Shown here one piece after another: positions 48,708 to 61,348 of a DNA stretch of 64,000 bases (position 1 is the first letter of the stretch; each line of letters opens with the position of its first letter). The DNA lies in the NCBI RefSeq assembly GCF_910592395.1, contig NC_088321.1:930001-994000 (forward strand). Reading direction: 5' to 3'. The DNA is from Lineus longissimus (Eukaryota > Nemertea > Pilidiophora > Heteronemertea > Lineidae). The position numbers were made by a program, and so were the translations under genes. The notes beneath the pieces were generated by a model, which was not told the origin of the DNA, did no database searches, and saw only the letters and a list, made by a program, of their open reading frames with translations.

Positions 48708-50689
48708 TACCGGAGACTGAAATAGAATGATTTTAATTTTATGTTACTTGACATTTTACTAACTTCATCATCATCATGGGATTTACCCCGGCCCCCTGGC
48801 CAGGAATAAGGGATGAGGCTCTGAACAATACATAGGTCTTCACGGTCAAAAGAAACCAGACATCATAATGTCTTCGCCTGGGACAACTCTTTGAGGATAG
48901 GGCTATGTCTGGGATGGGGAAAAGAATTGGATGGATGGTTTAGTCCATGAGTAGACTCCTAAATTTCATGGATTCATTGGTAGGCCTAGCACCTGGGGGT
49001 CACAGTGATTTTCTGAATTAACTAGGCCCGCCCTCGGTCTCTAGTTTCAGAAAATCTTTGAAGCCAGAGCTGGATCCACAGCTAAACTGTAAAAATCAGC
49101 CTTTGAATGCATGCACTGCAGGCATGCATGCTCGAAATTGGTGAAAATTAAGGACAAAATGTGTGACCATCTGCGATGGTTGTGCTGTGGCAGAGTGAGT
49201 GGGAGGGAAATGTGTACAAAAAAAAACTGGGACTTTCCATTGATGGATTATTTTGAATTGCGCATTTCTCGAGCTTTAGACCATAATTTACGCTGGTCTT
49301 TGATTTGAAATAAAGTTAAACATTCATATTTTAGATTCGAGTCAGTTGTTGAGGATCATATTTCGTCTTCACCTTTGTTTTGGATAAAATTTGTCGGAAG
49401 TAATTGCAAAAATCTGGCCATTTCGTCTGGGCGACACTACCGCCCTCTTACGGAAAAGCTTTGAGGCGTCGATAAATATTAATAGAAAAATTAATTTGAG
49501 GAAGACATTTTCATAAAATATATAGAAGAATGATATGGTAAATGTTTTTCAGAAATAATATTTTACTTCAAGTATTAAGTATTTTTATCCGATCAAAATG
49601 TCTAATTTCGTCACTTCTTTATAATTTAGACTCTTCCACCAGTCTCCTCCATTCGTTCATTTCATTACAGAGACTGGTACTTGACGGCGTTTCACTCGTC
49701 ATGAACTCGAATTGGGGGCGTAACGTTCCGGTGTCCCGTCACGTATTTCCCACAAAGATGGGCAACCTCGAGCCAAGGAATACCAGTGTGAGCGGTATTG
49801 ACAGTGTATGCACGGCTCGCCTCGTGTAAAATCAACGAGGCCTCCTCGACCCTCCGCTGTGCGGCGGATAGGGTCGAGTTTACCTGTCATTGGGTTTAGT
49901 AATGTCTCTGCCCAATTGGCAATGACAATTGACATGTATTCATCCACAACCGGAAGTGTCACATAGACCTTATCAAAATGTCAAGTTGTGGTAAATACAT
50001 GGCTGGAATGGACCAAAGTGGAAATAATTCTCAATCTGTGGTTGATTCTTAATCTACAGAGTCAGGCCATCACAGAAATATGCGTTTTGATGATATATTT
50101 AAGAAAATGTGGTCTCACTGGTCAGTTTAGAACTTGTATTTTGACAGGGCCATATCAATGCGCCAGTGACGTTTTGATGGATATGGTGTACGGAAATCAT
50201 TTTTTCTCAGGCAATCGGTATTGGAATGTTTTGAAACTTTATTATGCTATTGGCAAAGGGTTCTTCTTGACACATATAAAATTTTGTGCAAACCGTTGCT
50301 AATGGCAATGTCCCAAAAGTATATCAAATGCTACTTCATCATGAAGATGAAGATTCTAACGTTTGTTATTGATTATCTATGGCTTTACAAATATCTGGAC
50401 TCCCTCCCAAAACTCTCATGCCGATCCACCGCCGTTGTGCGTATCCATCCTTCTCCCCCCCCCCCCCCCCCCCACTCCCATCCTGAGGAAAACAGGGGTC
50501 AATGTTTGCTACTCCGGCCCTGCGTCTATCTGTCTTCGGTCATTTGGATATGTGTGCGGTAAAAGTCTCGGGGAATGCGACAATCAGCAGACCTTGGGCT
50601 AACTTGACGTCCCGGGGTAGTGACGATGGGTGTTCAAATACTCAGTTGACAACGCCCGTACCAGTACAACCCATCCGAAGGACGTGTAC
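48708..50689. other. Region upstream of DPP8/9
   Basis: The DPP8/9 5' UTR exon and promoter should be here. A possible noncoding exon on the minus strand ends at a CCCAATGACAG/GTAAAC donor near 49892; joined to 48707 it gives only a short upstream ORF. A C run (50457-50474) and a CATCCTGAGGAAA...CCGG repeat scrap (50478-50520, related to 30090-30145 and 62735-62770) are present. No gene is supported. Confidence 0.45.
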
Positions 50690-51585
50690 CAACTAGTCTG
50701 CCTAAAACAGCAGGTTTTCTCAGGTACCGGTACGGCAGTGGCGTGCGTCTTTTTCATTGAAACGACCTCGCACGACCGACACATATCGTCGGTGATGATG
50801 GAGAGAGCGGTAGTCGGTACATATTGAGCACGGTTCACTAGCAGTTCAATGTGCTCGTGACGTGCCGAGAGCAAATCTCACGGGTGGGGCGGAAATCCGC
50901 CATAAATTATTGACATCATCGGCGCCAACAACAAGTTCTTTTGACTCTGCCGGAGTCTTTCAAAACAATTGATTGACGACTCTGACCCTGCTGACCTAGA
51001 TTCTTAAAGACTTTAAAAAAGGCCATTCAAGCGTTAAATCAACTGCAAAGATAATCTTTTATATCACTGAGGTATATGAATACGATATGTTGAGAAAAAT
51101 CTGTACTACTATCGAAATACACGATTACTTGGAACTATTTGGGTCAATCACTTTGCCACCTGCGCGACCTAGTCACAATTACGGCGCGCTCGTTTGCATA
51201 CCGCATATAAGAGGCGAATGAAATCGTCACTTGAGCATGAAAGCCTTGACGGTTCAGCGCTGAGAGTGTTTGACTGTGGATCGGCTGGTCACGGGTTCGA
51301 CTCCCGGTGAATCTGCCGCACATTTCTCTTTTTTTCTTCTTCCTTATCTTCTTATCTCATCAACCATGTACCGATGTCATAATTTTCATTAGTATCATTA
51401 TCATACCCCGCATCCAAACTTTTCAAACTGCAGCACATACTGATTCCGGGCGTTCGAGTACTACCGACGATGGATCGAATCGGCAGCTGGTATTTTCGAG
51501 GATACATTGGAATTAGGGTATCCTGAGCTTCAGACCTTTTATGCTCCTTCGTCATATCGAGAGGCGGAGGATATTGTAAACCACT
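50690..51585 (+). repeat. >=0.9-kb dispersed repeat, copy 1
   Basis: It matches the reverse complement of 63110-64000 from CTAGTCTGCCTAAAACAGCA to GGCGGAGGATATTGTAAACC with few differences. It contains a tRNA-like head (51245-51315) in the middle and no long ORF. Confidence 0.9.
51245..51315 (+). repeat. tRNA-like sequence inside the dispersed repeat
   Basis: GTTCAGCGCTGAGAG (A box-like), the anticodon-loop-like CTGTGGA and the B box GGTTCGACTCC are spaced as in a tRNA gene, followed by a T run. The acceptor stem does not close, so it is a tRNA-derived promoter rather than a tRNA. Confidence 0.6.
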
Positions 51586-52049
51586 GGGTTAAAATGAGTT
51601 AAGACGAATAAGGAGCTGGTATTTTGAACCGGGAAATGGGTCAGAAAGGGTTAAAGTCAGTGACAGTTGAATCGGGAGCTTGGTAGGAAAGGGTTAAAAC
51701 CACCAAAGTTGAGTTATCGGACTGTGGAAGGTTAATATTTGAAAGAAATTTGAATTGGGAACTGGGAAATGCTTAGCCCATTTCCTAGTTCCTTATTCGT
51801 ACCCAAACATACCATGTTTCAAAATGGGCACGAATAATTAGGAACTGAGAACTGGGAGCTAACTTCACAGACCCCAGGTGCACAGGTGTACAGGGCCGGA
51901 GAAGCGAACATTAACCCCTGATTGACGACTTCCCCCTGATCGGCCGTCAGAAAGGCTATTACTTTATCGGTAGTCTCCCTGCACCCCCCTTCCTTCCCCA
52001 CGCGTCCATGTCGCGACAACACTTACATTACACTCACTCGTGGTTGTCG

Positions 52050-52110
52050 CACGAGACACAATAATAATAATAATAATAATAAATTGTTATTTGTAAAGCG
52101 CCTGTATGAT
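52050..52110. repeat. (AAT)n microsatellite with GCGC tail
   Basis: About ten AAT units followed by TTGTTATTTGTAAAGCGCCT. The same arrangement occurs at 6830-6900 and, reversed, at 59385-59490. Confidence 0.8.
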
Positions 52111-52704
52111 CACTTGAAACAAATGAAATGACACACACTGAAAGCCTGGGTGTTCAATGAGTAACGGATCCAGGGAGGCTTTCCTGACCCAACTAGTGCA
52201 CCACGTGCATGTTGTATTGAAGAAGGATAACCTGATCCCGAGGTTTCCCTCTCTCCAAAACGCGTCGCTACTTTTGTAGCAGTACGCTCTTGCTGAACCC
52301 ACTGACGCGATTTGTCGCTTTGCAAAAATCGCTACGACAAGTCGCCGCGTGCCGAATTTCGTAACCTGTTCCCACTTGGGGGTTATCTCTGACGATTGAC
52401 ATCGAGGTCGCAAAGAGGTCCATTTAGACACCTCTCACAGACCATTTGAGACTTGTCTTCACACGACCCAGAATCCGATTTAGACGATATTCTCGTCTTA
52501 GTGAAAGGACATGGTGATTTTTTTTCAGTGACGGTGTTTATTTTTCATCTCGGGCACCTGACTTGGCCAACGAAGAGAATGATGAATAATATTTGAATCA
52601 GGATAGCGCCCATCCATCCCGGCCTCGGAAAAGGCCTGTCTCAGATCTATTGGAGGGGACAAAGTGGGCTTCTGAGACCTCCAGACTAGCATTTGATTCA
52701 CATG

Positions 52705-53010
52705 ATCAAGAGGTGATAGCTCCTGGGTGAGTTTACAGTAGGGACCTACACGTAGGATGGTAGCCGACTGATATGTCCCACTGGTGCTGCCACATTTAAG
52801 GTTAAGACAGCTCCTGGGCGAGTTCATTGTGTGTGTGGGGGGGGGGGGAGGCTGTCCTATATTGATATATCCAGCATGTGCTGCCATTTGAAGCCCAGAC
52901 AGCTCCTGGCCGGGTGAGTTTACAGCAGGGGACTATGAATATGACAGATCCAGCGGGTGCTGCCATTTGACGGTCGGACAGCTCCTGAGTGAGTTTACAG
53001 TAAGGGCCTG
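52705..53010. repeat. Diverged tandem repeat of about 85 bp
   Basis: Three to four units containing CAGACAGCTCCTGG, GTGCTGCCATTTGA and GAGTTTACAG. One unit carries a long G run (52838-52849). Confidence 0.75.
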
Positions 53011-53087
53011 TAATTCATTTTACCATAACAAAACATAAATAACTTCAAAGAAGTACTTTCTTATTATATTATACATTTTTACTTCAT

Positions 53088-53269
53088 TACAGTAGAACCT
53101 TTCTATTGAGGACACCCTTGGGACTGACAAGTGCTGTCCTTTATAGAGAGGTGTCCTGATTACAAAGGTCAAATTGAATGTAAATAACCAATTTGGGATC
53201 GAACGTAGTGTCCTCAATAGAGAGGTTGTCCTTAATAGAGAGGTGTCCACTAAGGGAGGTTCCACTGTA
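53088..53269. mobile_element. Pogo-like MITE
   Basis: 182 bp, TACAGTAGAACCTTTCTATT to GGTTCCACTGTA, TA on both sides; intergenic. Confidence 0.9.
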
Positions 53270-53299
53270 TTTACATCATACATTTTACATTTTATAAAC

Positions 53300-54060
53300 A
53301 ATATTTGATTGTGAAAAAATGGGTGAGAGGAAGCAATTGCCTTTGCAAGGCCATTCCTAGAATCTCGCCCTTTTTATCACAGGTCAATGTTTTAAACCTT
53401 TCAAGCCATGTGCCCAATTAGAGCTACTATTACTATTAAAACGCGCAACATGCTCACTGGCATGAGCCTCTGAGTTTTAAAATCTGATAGCAAACTTTTC
53501 CCAATTATAGCAAACAACTGGGATCAAGTTTAAAACCGGTGATAAGATTGTATTGCAGCTTCGCCATGGTTACCAAAAGTGTGTCATCTTCCTGGAGATA
53601 AGACTAATGAGTGCCTAACCTTAGATACGTTGCGCCTACACCTACTGCACTCACTAGTCTCAATCCTATCGCTAGGTGGCTACTGATGACGGCACTAACT
53701 GCCAGTCATGAAATAAACTAATGCTGTAACCCTGTAGGCCTAACCCACCTCTAATCTAGCTATAATGACCAACATGTACCACTGAAGAAAATACAAAAAT
53801 GCCAAAAAAGCTTTAAAAAATAAAAAATAATTGAAAATAATAAAAGATATGCCTATGTGGGGCAAAGGAAGATGACACAGTATCAGATGATAAAGTTATC
53901 AACATACTTTAGTGGCTTATTTGATTCACAGACTATCTGAGAACAGGAAGGGCGCTCCCAAGAGCATTCAGGCTTGAAAAGTTTAAATTACATTAGTTTC
54001 AAGGGTGCAAAACACACTGGGCCACAGTGAAAGATTATGTGCAGTATTGCATTGTCAAAT
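53300..54060. other. Unremarkable intergenic sequence
   Basis: I see no exon, element or tandem repeat between the MITE and the short 15-bp repeat (ACATACAGGTGATCT, 54060-54122). Confidence 0.6.
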
Positions 54061-54183
54061 ACATACAGGTGATCTACATACAGGTGATCTACATACAGGT
54101 GATCTACATACAGGTGATCTTCAAACATGTTGATAAATCACAATTTTGAACAAACATTTTGCCTAACAAATTGTAGCGTTGCA

Positions 54184-54440
54184 TTACATCACATTACATT
54201 TCCTTACATTTCCTGAAACAAGAGCATCATTCTGCTCTGTATCAATGTGACGCGTTGGTGTAAGCGCGGAGAGTTCGTTCATTAAGTTTCTCCCTGACGG
54301 AAGTGATTTGCCTGAAACAAGAGCGTCGATGGGATCGTCCAGCTCTGTATCAACGCGAACATTGGTGTAAGCAATGAGAGTTCTTTCATCAGGTTTGTTC
54401 CCGACAGTATTCCATGTATCTCTGACATGAGGTTGTAGCT
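54184..54440 (-). other. Possible exon of an unidentified gene
   Basis: On the minus strand a TTTCTATTTGCAG acceptor at about 54440 opens into an 85-codon frame ending at 54184. It holds a degenerate internal repeat (NKPDERTLIAYTNVRVDTEL and NLMNELSALTPTRHIDTE, each followed by ALVSG). No joining exon was found; it could be a decayed repeat. Confidence 0.25.
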
Positions 54441-54449
54441 GCAAATAGA

Positions 54450-55140
54450 AATACCCTTGAAACTTTCAAAACCCGTTTAGACAATCTCTGGAAAAAATTT
54501 AAAAGTTCATAGTTTTACTACAAGTGAGACGACTCGTCCACACCGTACTTTTTTCCTTGTTTTTATAAAGCGCCTGGTCTTTTTGTGTTTTTCTGTGTAG
54601 GTACCATATTTTGATATACAAACAATAATAGAGAATGACCAGTTGGATAATGAGTCTAAGTATAAAAGACAAGGAATGAGGATATCGTAAAGAATTGACT
54701 GTCAAATTCAAAGTGATGGAAAATAGACTGTATTGCACTGATTTTTCACAAACCTTATAAGTTGTCTGAGACCCAAAGGTTATAAAACTTCCACGATGAT
54801 GATGATGATGAAGTGATTTTCCTCATCGGTGGTTTTTCAGCGTATCCTGATCAAGGCAAGTGTTTTCGAGACGATCTTTGATGGATTCTCCTTTCCTACA
54901 GAATGGGGATGTCAGTGATTCAGATGTGATCCTAGGCTTGTTGAACCTTTAAAATATTAGAATAAGAATGATGTGTTCAATTTGGAATAAAATCTTTAGC
55001 AAGACTTTTCAAAACTGCTAGAAATTTCTCCTCTAGATCTTTACATTCTTGTTGGAATCCGTTTTTTTATGTTCTTGAATGTATTGGATGGTTCAGCTGT
55101 ATCTTACTCAAGTCACATAATCTCAGTCACTGCTCAAAAT
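54450..55140. other. Spacer before the satellites
   Basis: A short GAT run at 54795-54811, then the beginning of sequence resembling the satellite edge. Nothing else is recognised. Confidence 0.5.
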
Positions 55141-55144
55141 TTCA

Positions 55145-58100
55145 ATCTATGGCATTAAAACAGCAGACTAGCTCAGTCAAGAATCGAGTCTTACCTTCAG
55201 GCTATCTGCGCCATTTTGTGGCCAAGCTTAGTCAAGGATCAAGTCGAACCTTGAGGCTCTCCTTCAGGTTGGTTGGGAGGGTCGTTCTTCGTCATCCCAA
55301 AGGCAGTGATGATACCGAGACTTGCAACTTCTCACCTAAAAGACTAGTTGAACCTATAAAATATGGAATCAGAATGAGGCATTTCAATCAATCCTTAGCA
55401 AGATGTCTTAAACCTTGCTGAAAAATCTCCAATCCGAGCAAGATGTATTAAATCTTGCCGAAAAATCTATGGCATTAAAATAGCAGACTGTCTGCGCCAT
55501 TTTGTGGCCAAGCTGAGTCAAGGATCAGGTCTAACCTTGAGGCTCTCCCTCAGGTTGGTTGGGAGGGTCGTTCTTCGTCATCCCAAAGGCAGTGATGATA
55601 CCGAGACTTGCAACCTCTCACCTAAAAGACTAGTTGAACCTATAAAATATGGAATCAGAATGAGGCATTTCGATCAATCCTCAGCAAGATGTCTTAAACC
55701 TTGCTAAAAAATCTCCAATCCGAGAAAGATGTATCAAATCTTGCCGAAAACTCTATGGCAATAAAATAGCAGACTGTCTGCGCCATTTTGTTGCCAAGCT
55801 TAGTCAAGGATCAGGTCTAACCTTGAGGCTCTCCCTCAGGTTGGTTGGGAGGGTCGTTCTTCGTCATCCCAAAGGCAGTGATGATACCGAGACTTGCAAC
55901 CTCTCACCTAAAAGACTAGTTGAACCTATAAAATATGGAATCAGAATGAGGCATTTCAATCAATCCTTAGCAAGATGTCTTAAACCTTGCTGAAAAATCT
56001 CCAATCCGAGGAAGATGTATTAAATCTTGCCGAAAAATCTATGGCATTAAAATAGCAGACTGTCTGCGCCATTTTGTGGCCAAGCTGAGTCAAGGATCAG
56101 GTCTAACCTTGAGGCTCTCCCTCAGGTTGGTTGGGAGGGTCGTTCATTGTCATCCCAAAGGCAGTGATGATACCGAGACTTGCAACCTCTTACCTAAAAG
56201 ACTAGTTGAACCTATAAAATATGGAATCAGAATGAGGCATTTCGATCAATCCTCAGCAACATGTCTTAAACCTTGCTAAAAAATCTCCAATCCGAGCAAG
56301 ATGTATCAAATCTTGCCGAAAACTCTATGGCAATAAAATAGCAGACTGTCTGCGCCATTTTGTGGCCAAGCTGAGTCAAGGATCAGGTCTAACCTTGAGG
56401 CTCTCCCTCAGGTTGGTTGGGAGGGTCGTTCATTGTCATCCCAAAGGCAGTGATGATACCGAGACTTGCAACTTCTCACCTAAAAGACTAGTTGAACCTA
56501 TAAAATATGGAATCAGAATGAGGCATTTCAATCAATCCTTAGCAAGATGTCTCAAACCTTGCTAAAAAATCTCCAATCCGAGCAAGATGTATTAAATCTT
56601 GCCGAAAAAATTAAGGCATTAAAATACCAGGCTGTCTGCACCATTTTGTTGCCAAGCTGAGTCAAGGATCAGGTCTAACCTTGAGGCTCTCCCACAGGTT
56701 GGTTGGGAGGGTCGTTCTTCATCATCCCTAAGGCAGTGATGATACCGAGACTTGCAACCTCTCACCTAAAAGACTAGTTGAATCTATAAAATATGGAATC
56801 AGAATGAGGCATTTCAATCAATCCTAAGCAAGATGTCTTAAACCTTGCTGAAAAATCTCCAATCCGAGCAAGATGTATTAAATCTTGCCAAAAAATCTAT
56901 GGCATCGAAATAGCAGACTATCTGCGCCGTTTTGTGGCCAAGCTGAGTCAAGGATCAGGTCTAACCTTGGGGCTCTCCCTCAGGTTGGTTGGGAGGGTCG
57001 TTCTTCATCATCCCAAAGGCAGTGATGATACCGAGACTTGCAACTTTTCACCTAAAAGACTAGTTGAACCTATAAAATATGGAATCAGAATGAGGCATTT
57101 CAATCAATCCTTAGCAAGATGTCTTAAACCTTGCTGAAAAATCTCCAATCCGAGCAAGATGTATTAAATCTTGCCGAAAAATCTATGGCATTAAAATAGC
57201 AGACTATCTGTGCCTTTTTGTGGCCAAGCTGAGTCAAGGATCAGGTCTAACCTTGAGGCTCTCCCTCAGGTTGGTTGGGAGGGTCGTTCTTCGTCATCCC
57301 AAAGGCAGTGATGATACCGAGACTTGCAACCTCTCACCTAAAAGACTAGTTGAACCTATAAAATATGGAATCAGAATGAGGCATTTCAATCAATCCTTAG
57401 CAAGATGTCTTAAACCTTGCCGAAAAATCTCCAATCCTTAGCAAGATGTCTTAAACCTTGCTGAAAAATCTCCAATCCGAGCAAGATGTATTAAATCTTG
57501 CAAAAAAATCTATGGCATTGAAATAGCAGAGTATCTGCGCCATTTTGTGGCCAAGCTGAGTCAAGGATCAGGTCTAACCTTGAGGCTCTCCCTCAGGTTG
57601 GTTGGGAGGGTCGTTCTTCGTCATCCCAAAGGCAGTGATGATACCGAGACTTGCAACCTCTCACCTAAAAGACTAGTTGAACCTATAAAATATGGAATCA
57701 GAATGAGGCATTTCGATCAATCCTCAGCAAGATGTCTTAAACCTTGCTAAAAAATCTCCAATCCGAGCAAGATGTATCAAATCTTGCCGAAAACTCTATG
57801 GCAATAAAATAGCAGACTGTCTGCGCCATTTTGTTGCCAAGCTTAGTCAAGGATCAGGTCTAACCTTGAGGCTCTCCTTCAGGTTGGTTGGGAGGGTCGT
57901 TCTTCGTCATCCCAAAGGCAGTGATGATACCGAGACTTGCAACCTCTCACCTAAAAGACTAGTTGAACCTATAAAATATGGAATCAGAATGAGGCATTTC
58001 AATCAATCCTTAGCAAGATGTCTTAAACCTTGCTAAAAAATCTCCAATCCGAGGAAGATGTATTAAATCTTGCCAAAAAATCTATGGCAATGAATTAGCA

Positions 58101-59375
58101 GACTGTCTGCGCCATTTTGTTGCCAAGCTGAGTCAAGGATCAGGTCTAACCTTGAGGCTCTCCCTCAGGTTGGTTGGGAGGGTCGTTCATTGTCATCCCA
58201 AAGGCAGTGATGATACCGAGACTTGCAACCTCTCACCTAAAAGACTAGTTGAACCTATAAAATATGGAATCAGAATGAGGCATTTCAATCAATCCTTAGC
58301 AATATGTCTTAAACCTTGCAGAAAAATCTCCAATCCGAGCAAGATGTATTAAATCTTGCCGAAAAATCTATGGCATTAAAATAGCAGACTATCTGCGCCA
58401 TTTTGTGGCCAAGCTGAGTCAAGGATCAGGTCTAATCTTGAGGCTCTCCCTCAGGTTGGTTGGGAGGGTCGTTCTTCGTCATCCCAAAGGTAGTGATGAT
58501 ACCGAGACTTGCAACCTCTCACCTAAAAGACTAGTTGAACTTATAAAAAAAGGAATCAGAAAGAGGCATTTCAATCAATCCTAAGCAAGATGTCTTAAAC
58601 CTTGCTGAAAAATCTCCAATCCGAGCAAGATGTATTAAATCTTGCCGAAAAATCTATGGCAATAAAATAGCAGACTGTCTGCGCCATTTTGTTCCCAAGC
58701 TGAGTCAAGGATCAGGTCTAACCTCGAGGCTCTCCCTCAGGTTGGTTGGGAGGGTCGTTCTTCGTCATCCCAAAGGCAGTGATGATACCGAGACTTGCAA
58801 CCTCTCACCTAAAAGACTAGTTGAACCTTCAAAATATGGAATCAGAATGAGGCATTTCAATCAATCCTCTGCAAGATGTCTTAAACCTTGCTGAAAAATC
58901 TCCAATCCGAGCAAGATGTATTAAATCTTGCCGAAAAATCTATGGCATTAAAATAGCAGACTATCTGTGCCTTTTTGTGGCCAAGCTTAGTCAAGGATCA
59001 GGTCTAACCTTGAGGCTCTCCCTCAGGTTGGTTGGGAGGGTCGTTCTTCGTCATCCCAAAGGCAGCGATAATACCGAGACTTGCAACCTCTCACCTAAAA
59101 GACTAGTTGAACCTATAAAATATGGAATCAGAATGAGGCATTTCAATCAATCCTTAGCAAGATGTCTTAAACCTTGCTGAAAAATCTCCAATCCGAGCAA
59201 GATGTATTAAATCTTGCCGAAAAATCTATGGCATTAAAATAGCAGACTGTCTGCGCCATTTTGTTGCCAAGCTGAGTCAAGGATCAGGTCTAACCTTGAG
59301 GCTCTCCCTCAGGTTGGTTGGGAGGGTCGTTCATTGTCATCCCAAAGGCAGCGACAATACCGAGACTTGCAACCT
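55145..59375. repeat. 286-bp satellite array, 15 units
   Basis: The marker GGATCAGGTCTAACC recurs at 55236 (variant), 55522, 55808, 56094, 56380, 56666, 56952, 57238, 57565, 57851, 58137, 58423, 58709, 58995 and 59281. Spacing is exactly 286 except 327 once, where a 41-bp piece is duplicated. The first unit is the most diverged, and the last breaks off into an ATT microsatellite. Most units keep a 67-codon frame on the plus strand. Confidence 0.97.
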
Positions 59376-59490
59376 CTTATTATTAATTATTTATTATTGT
59401 TATTATTATTTATTATCGTTATTATTGTTATTATTATTAAAAACATTTTTATAGCGCTTAACGTTGTTAAAGCTTCTAAGCGCTTTGTAA
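59376..59490. repeat. TTA microsatellite with TATAGCGC tail
   Basis: TTATTATTATT runs lead into TTTTTATAGCGCTTAACG and TAAGCGCTTTGTAATAA; it separates the two satellite arrays. Confidence 0.8.
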
Positions 59491-59559
59491 TAAAACATTA
59501 ATACATGATAGAATAAAAGTCATTACTAAAGAAAACGTGCAAGTGGGATTTTTAAAAAA

Positions 59560-61110
59560 TGGATTCAAAAGAAGAACCTCCCAATACCTGATATCTAGGC
59601 CTGCTCTTCCAGTTGAACTGTCTGTAAAGATAGAAGAAAACATCTCATCAACTGTCAAATTTTTTCACTTTACAAACTAATATCTATTCTAACCTTGTGG
59701 CTTGCCTCCAAACTAGACCCTCCTTCGGTTGAAGAAGCTCCCGATACCAGATATCTAGGCCTGCTCTTCCAGTAGAACTTTCTGCAAAGATAGAAGGGTA
59801 CAATTTCATTAACTTTCAAACTTTTTCACTTTACAAACTAATATCTATTCTAACCTTGTGGCTTGCCTCCAAACTAGACCCTCCTTCTGTTGAAGAACCT
59901 CCAGATACCAGATATCTAGGCCAGCTCTTACAGTAGAACTTTCTGCAAAGATAGAAGGATACAATTTCACAAACTTTCAAACTTTTTCACTTTACAAACT
60001 AATATCTATTCTAACCTTGTAGCTTGCCTCCAAACTAGACCCTCCTTCGGTTGAAGAACCTCTTGATACCAGATATCTAGGCCTGCTCTTCCAGTAGAAC
60101 TGTCTGCAAAGATAGAAGGATACAATTTCACAAACTTTCAAACTTTTTCACTTTACAAACTAATATCTATTCTAACCTTGTGGCTTGCCTCCAAACTAGA
60201 CCCTCCTTCTGTTGAAGAACCTCCAGATACCAGATATCTAGGCCAGCTCTTACAGTAGAACTTTCTGCAAAGATAGAAGGATACAATTTCATAAACTTTC
60301 AAACTTTTTCACTTTACAAACTAATATCTATTCTAACCTTGTGGCTTGCCTCCAAACTAGACTCTCCTTCGGTTGAAGAAGCTCCCGATACCAGATATCT
60401 AGGCCTGCTCTTCCAGTAGAACTTTCTGCAAAGATAGAAGGGTACAATTTCATTAACTTTCAAACTTTTTCACTTTACAAACTAATATCTATTCTAACCT
60501 TGTAGCTTGCCTCCAAACTAGACTCTCCTTCGGTTGAAGAACCTCTTGATACCTGATATCTAGGCCTGCTCTTCCAGTAGAGCTCTCTGCAAAGATAGAA
60601 GGGTACAATTTCATTAACTTTCAAACTTTTTCACTTTACAAACCAATGTCTATTCTAACCTTGTAGCTTGCCTCCAAACTAGACCCTCCTTCGGTTGAAG
60701 AACCTCTTGATACCTGATATCTAGGCCTGCTCTTCCAGTAGAGCTCTCTGCAAAGATAGAAGGGTACAATTTCACAAACTTTCAAACTTTTTCACTTTAC
60801 AAACTAATATCTTTTCTAACCTTGTAGCTTCCCTCCAAACTAGACCCTCCTTCGGTTGAAGAACCTCTTGATACCTGATATCTAGGCCTGCTCTTCCAGT
60901 AGAGCTCTCTGCAAAGATAGAAGGGTACAATTTCACAAACTTTCAAACTTTTTCACTTTACAAACTAATATCTTTTCTAACCTTGTAGCTTGCCTCCAAA
61001 CTTGACCCTCCTTCGGTTGAAGAACCTCCCGATACCAAAAATCTAGGCCTGCTCTTCCAGTGGAGCTTTCTGCAAAGACAGAAGAATACAATCTCATATG
61101 GACAACAAGA
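59560..61110 (-). repeat. 161-bp satellite array with splice-like signals
   Basis: CTTTACAAACTAATATCT recurs at 59668, 59829, 59990, 60151, 60312, 60473, 60634, 60795 and 60956, an exact 161-bp period; with the edge units there are about ten copies. On the minus strand each has a TATCTTTGCAG acceptor, an 88-nt segment and an AAG/GTTAGA donor. Confidence 0.95.
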
Positions 61111-61348
61111 TTGATGACAACACTTTGGAAACCACAGGGAAATCGGTCTGGTGTTTTAGGAGACATCACCAGTCACAGGTGTTGATATTAAAGGGAGAAT
61201 ATGGGCAGTAGCTAGGCAGGCAAGATATAGTTACACAAAGCCGCCAATAGGGGCCTCTTACATCTCAAAGTAGGTCAAAATGATTCACGCTTGTACGGGG
61301 GATACGTACAACGAAAATTTCATGGTTTGAGACCGGCTTTAATGAATA
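61110..61348. other. Unique sequence after the satellites
   Basis: The minus-strand frame of the outermost 161-bp unit extends upstream to an ATG at 61169, but no independent evidence supports an exon. Confidence 0.35.

Noticed and set aside
49699-49962. Minus-strand ORF upstream of DPP8/9 as an N-terminal exon
   Set aside because: Joining its donor to the exon with ATG 48707 breaks the frame; at most it is 5' UTR with an upstream ORF.
55149-59180. Series of 67-codon ORFs as real genes
   Set aside because: They recur with each satellite unit; no promoter, splice or homology evidence. Kept only as an observation.
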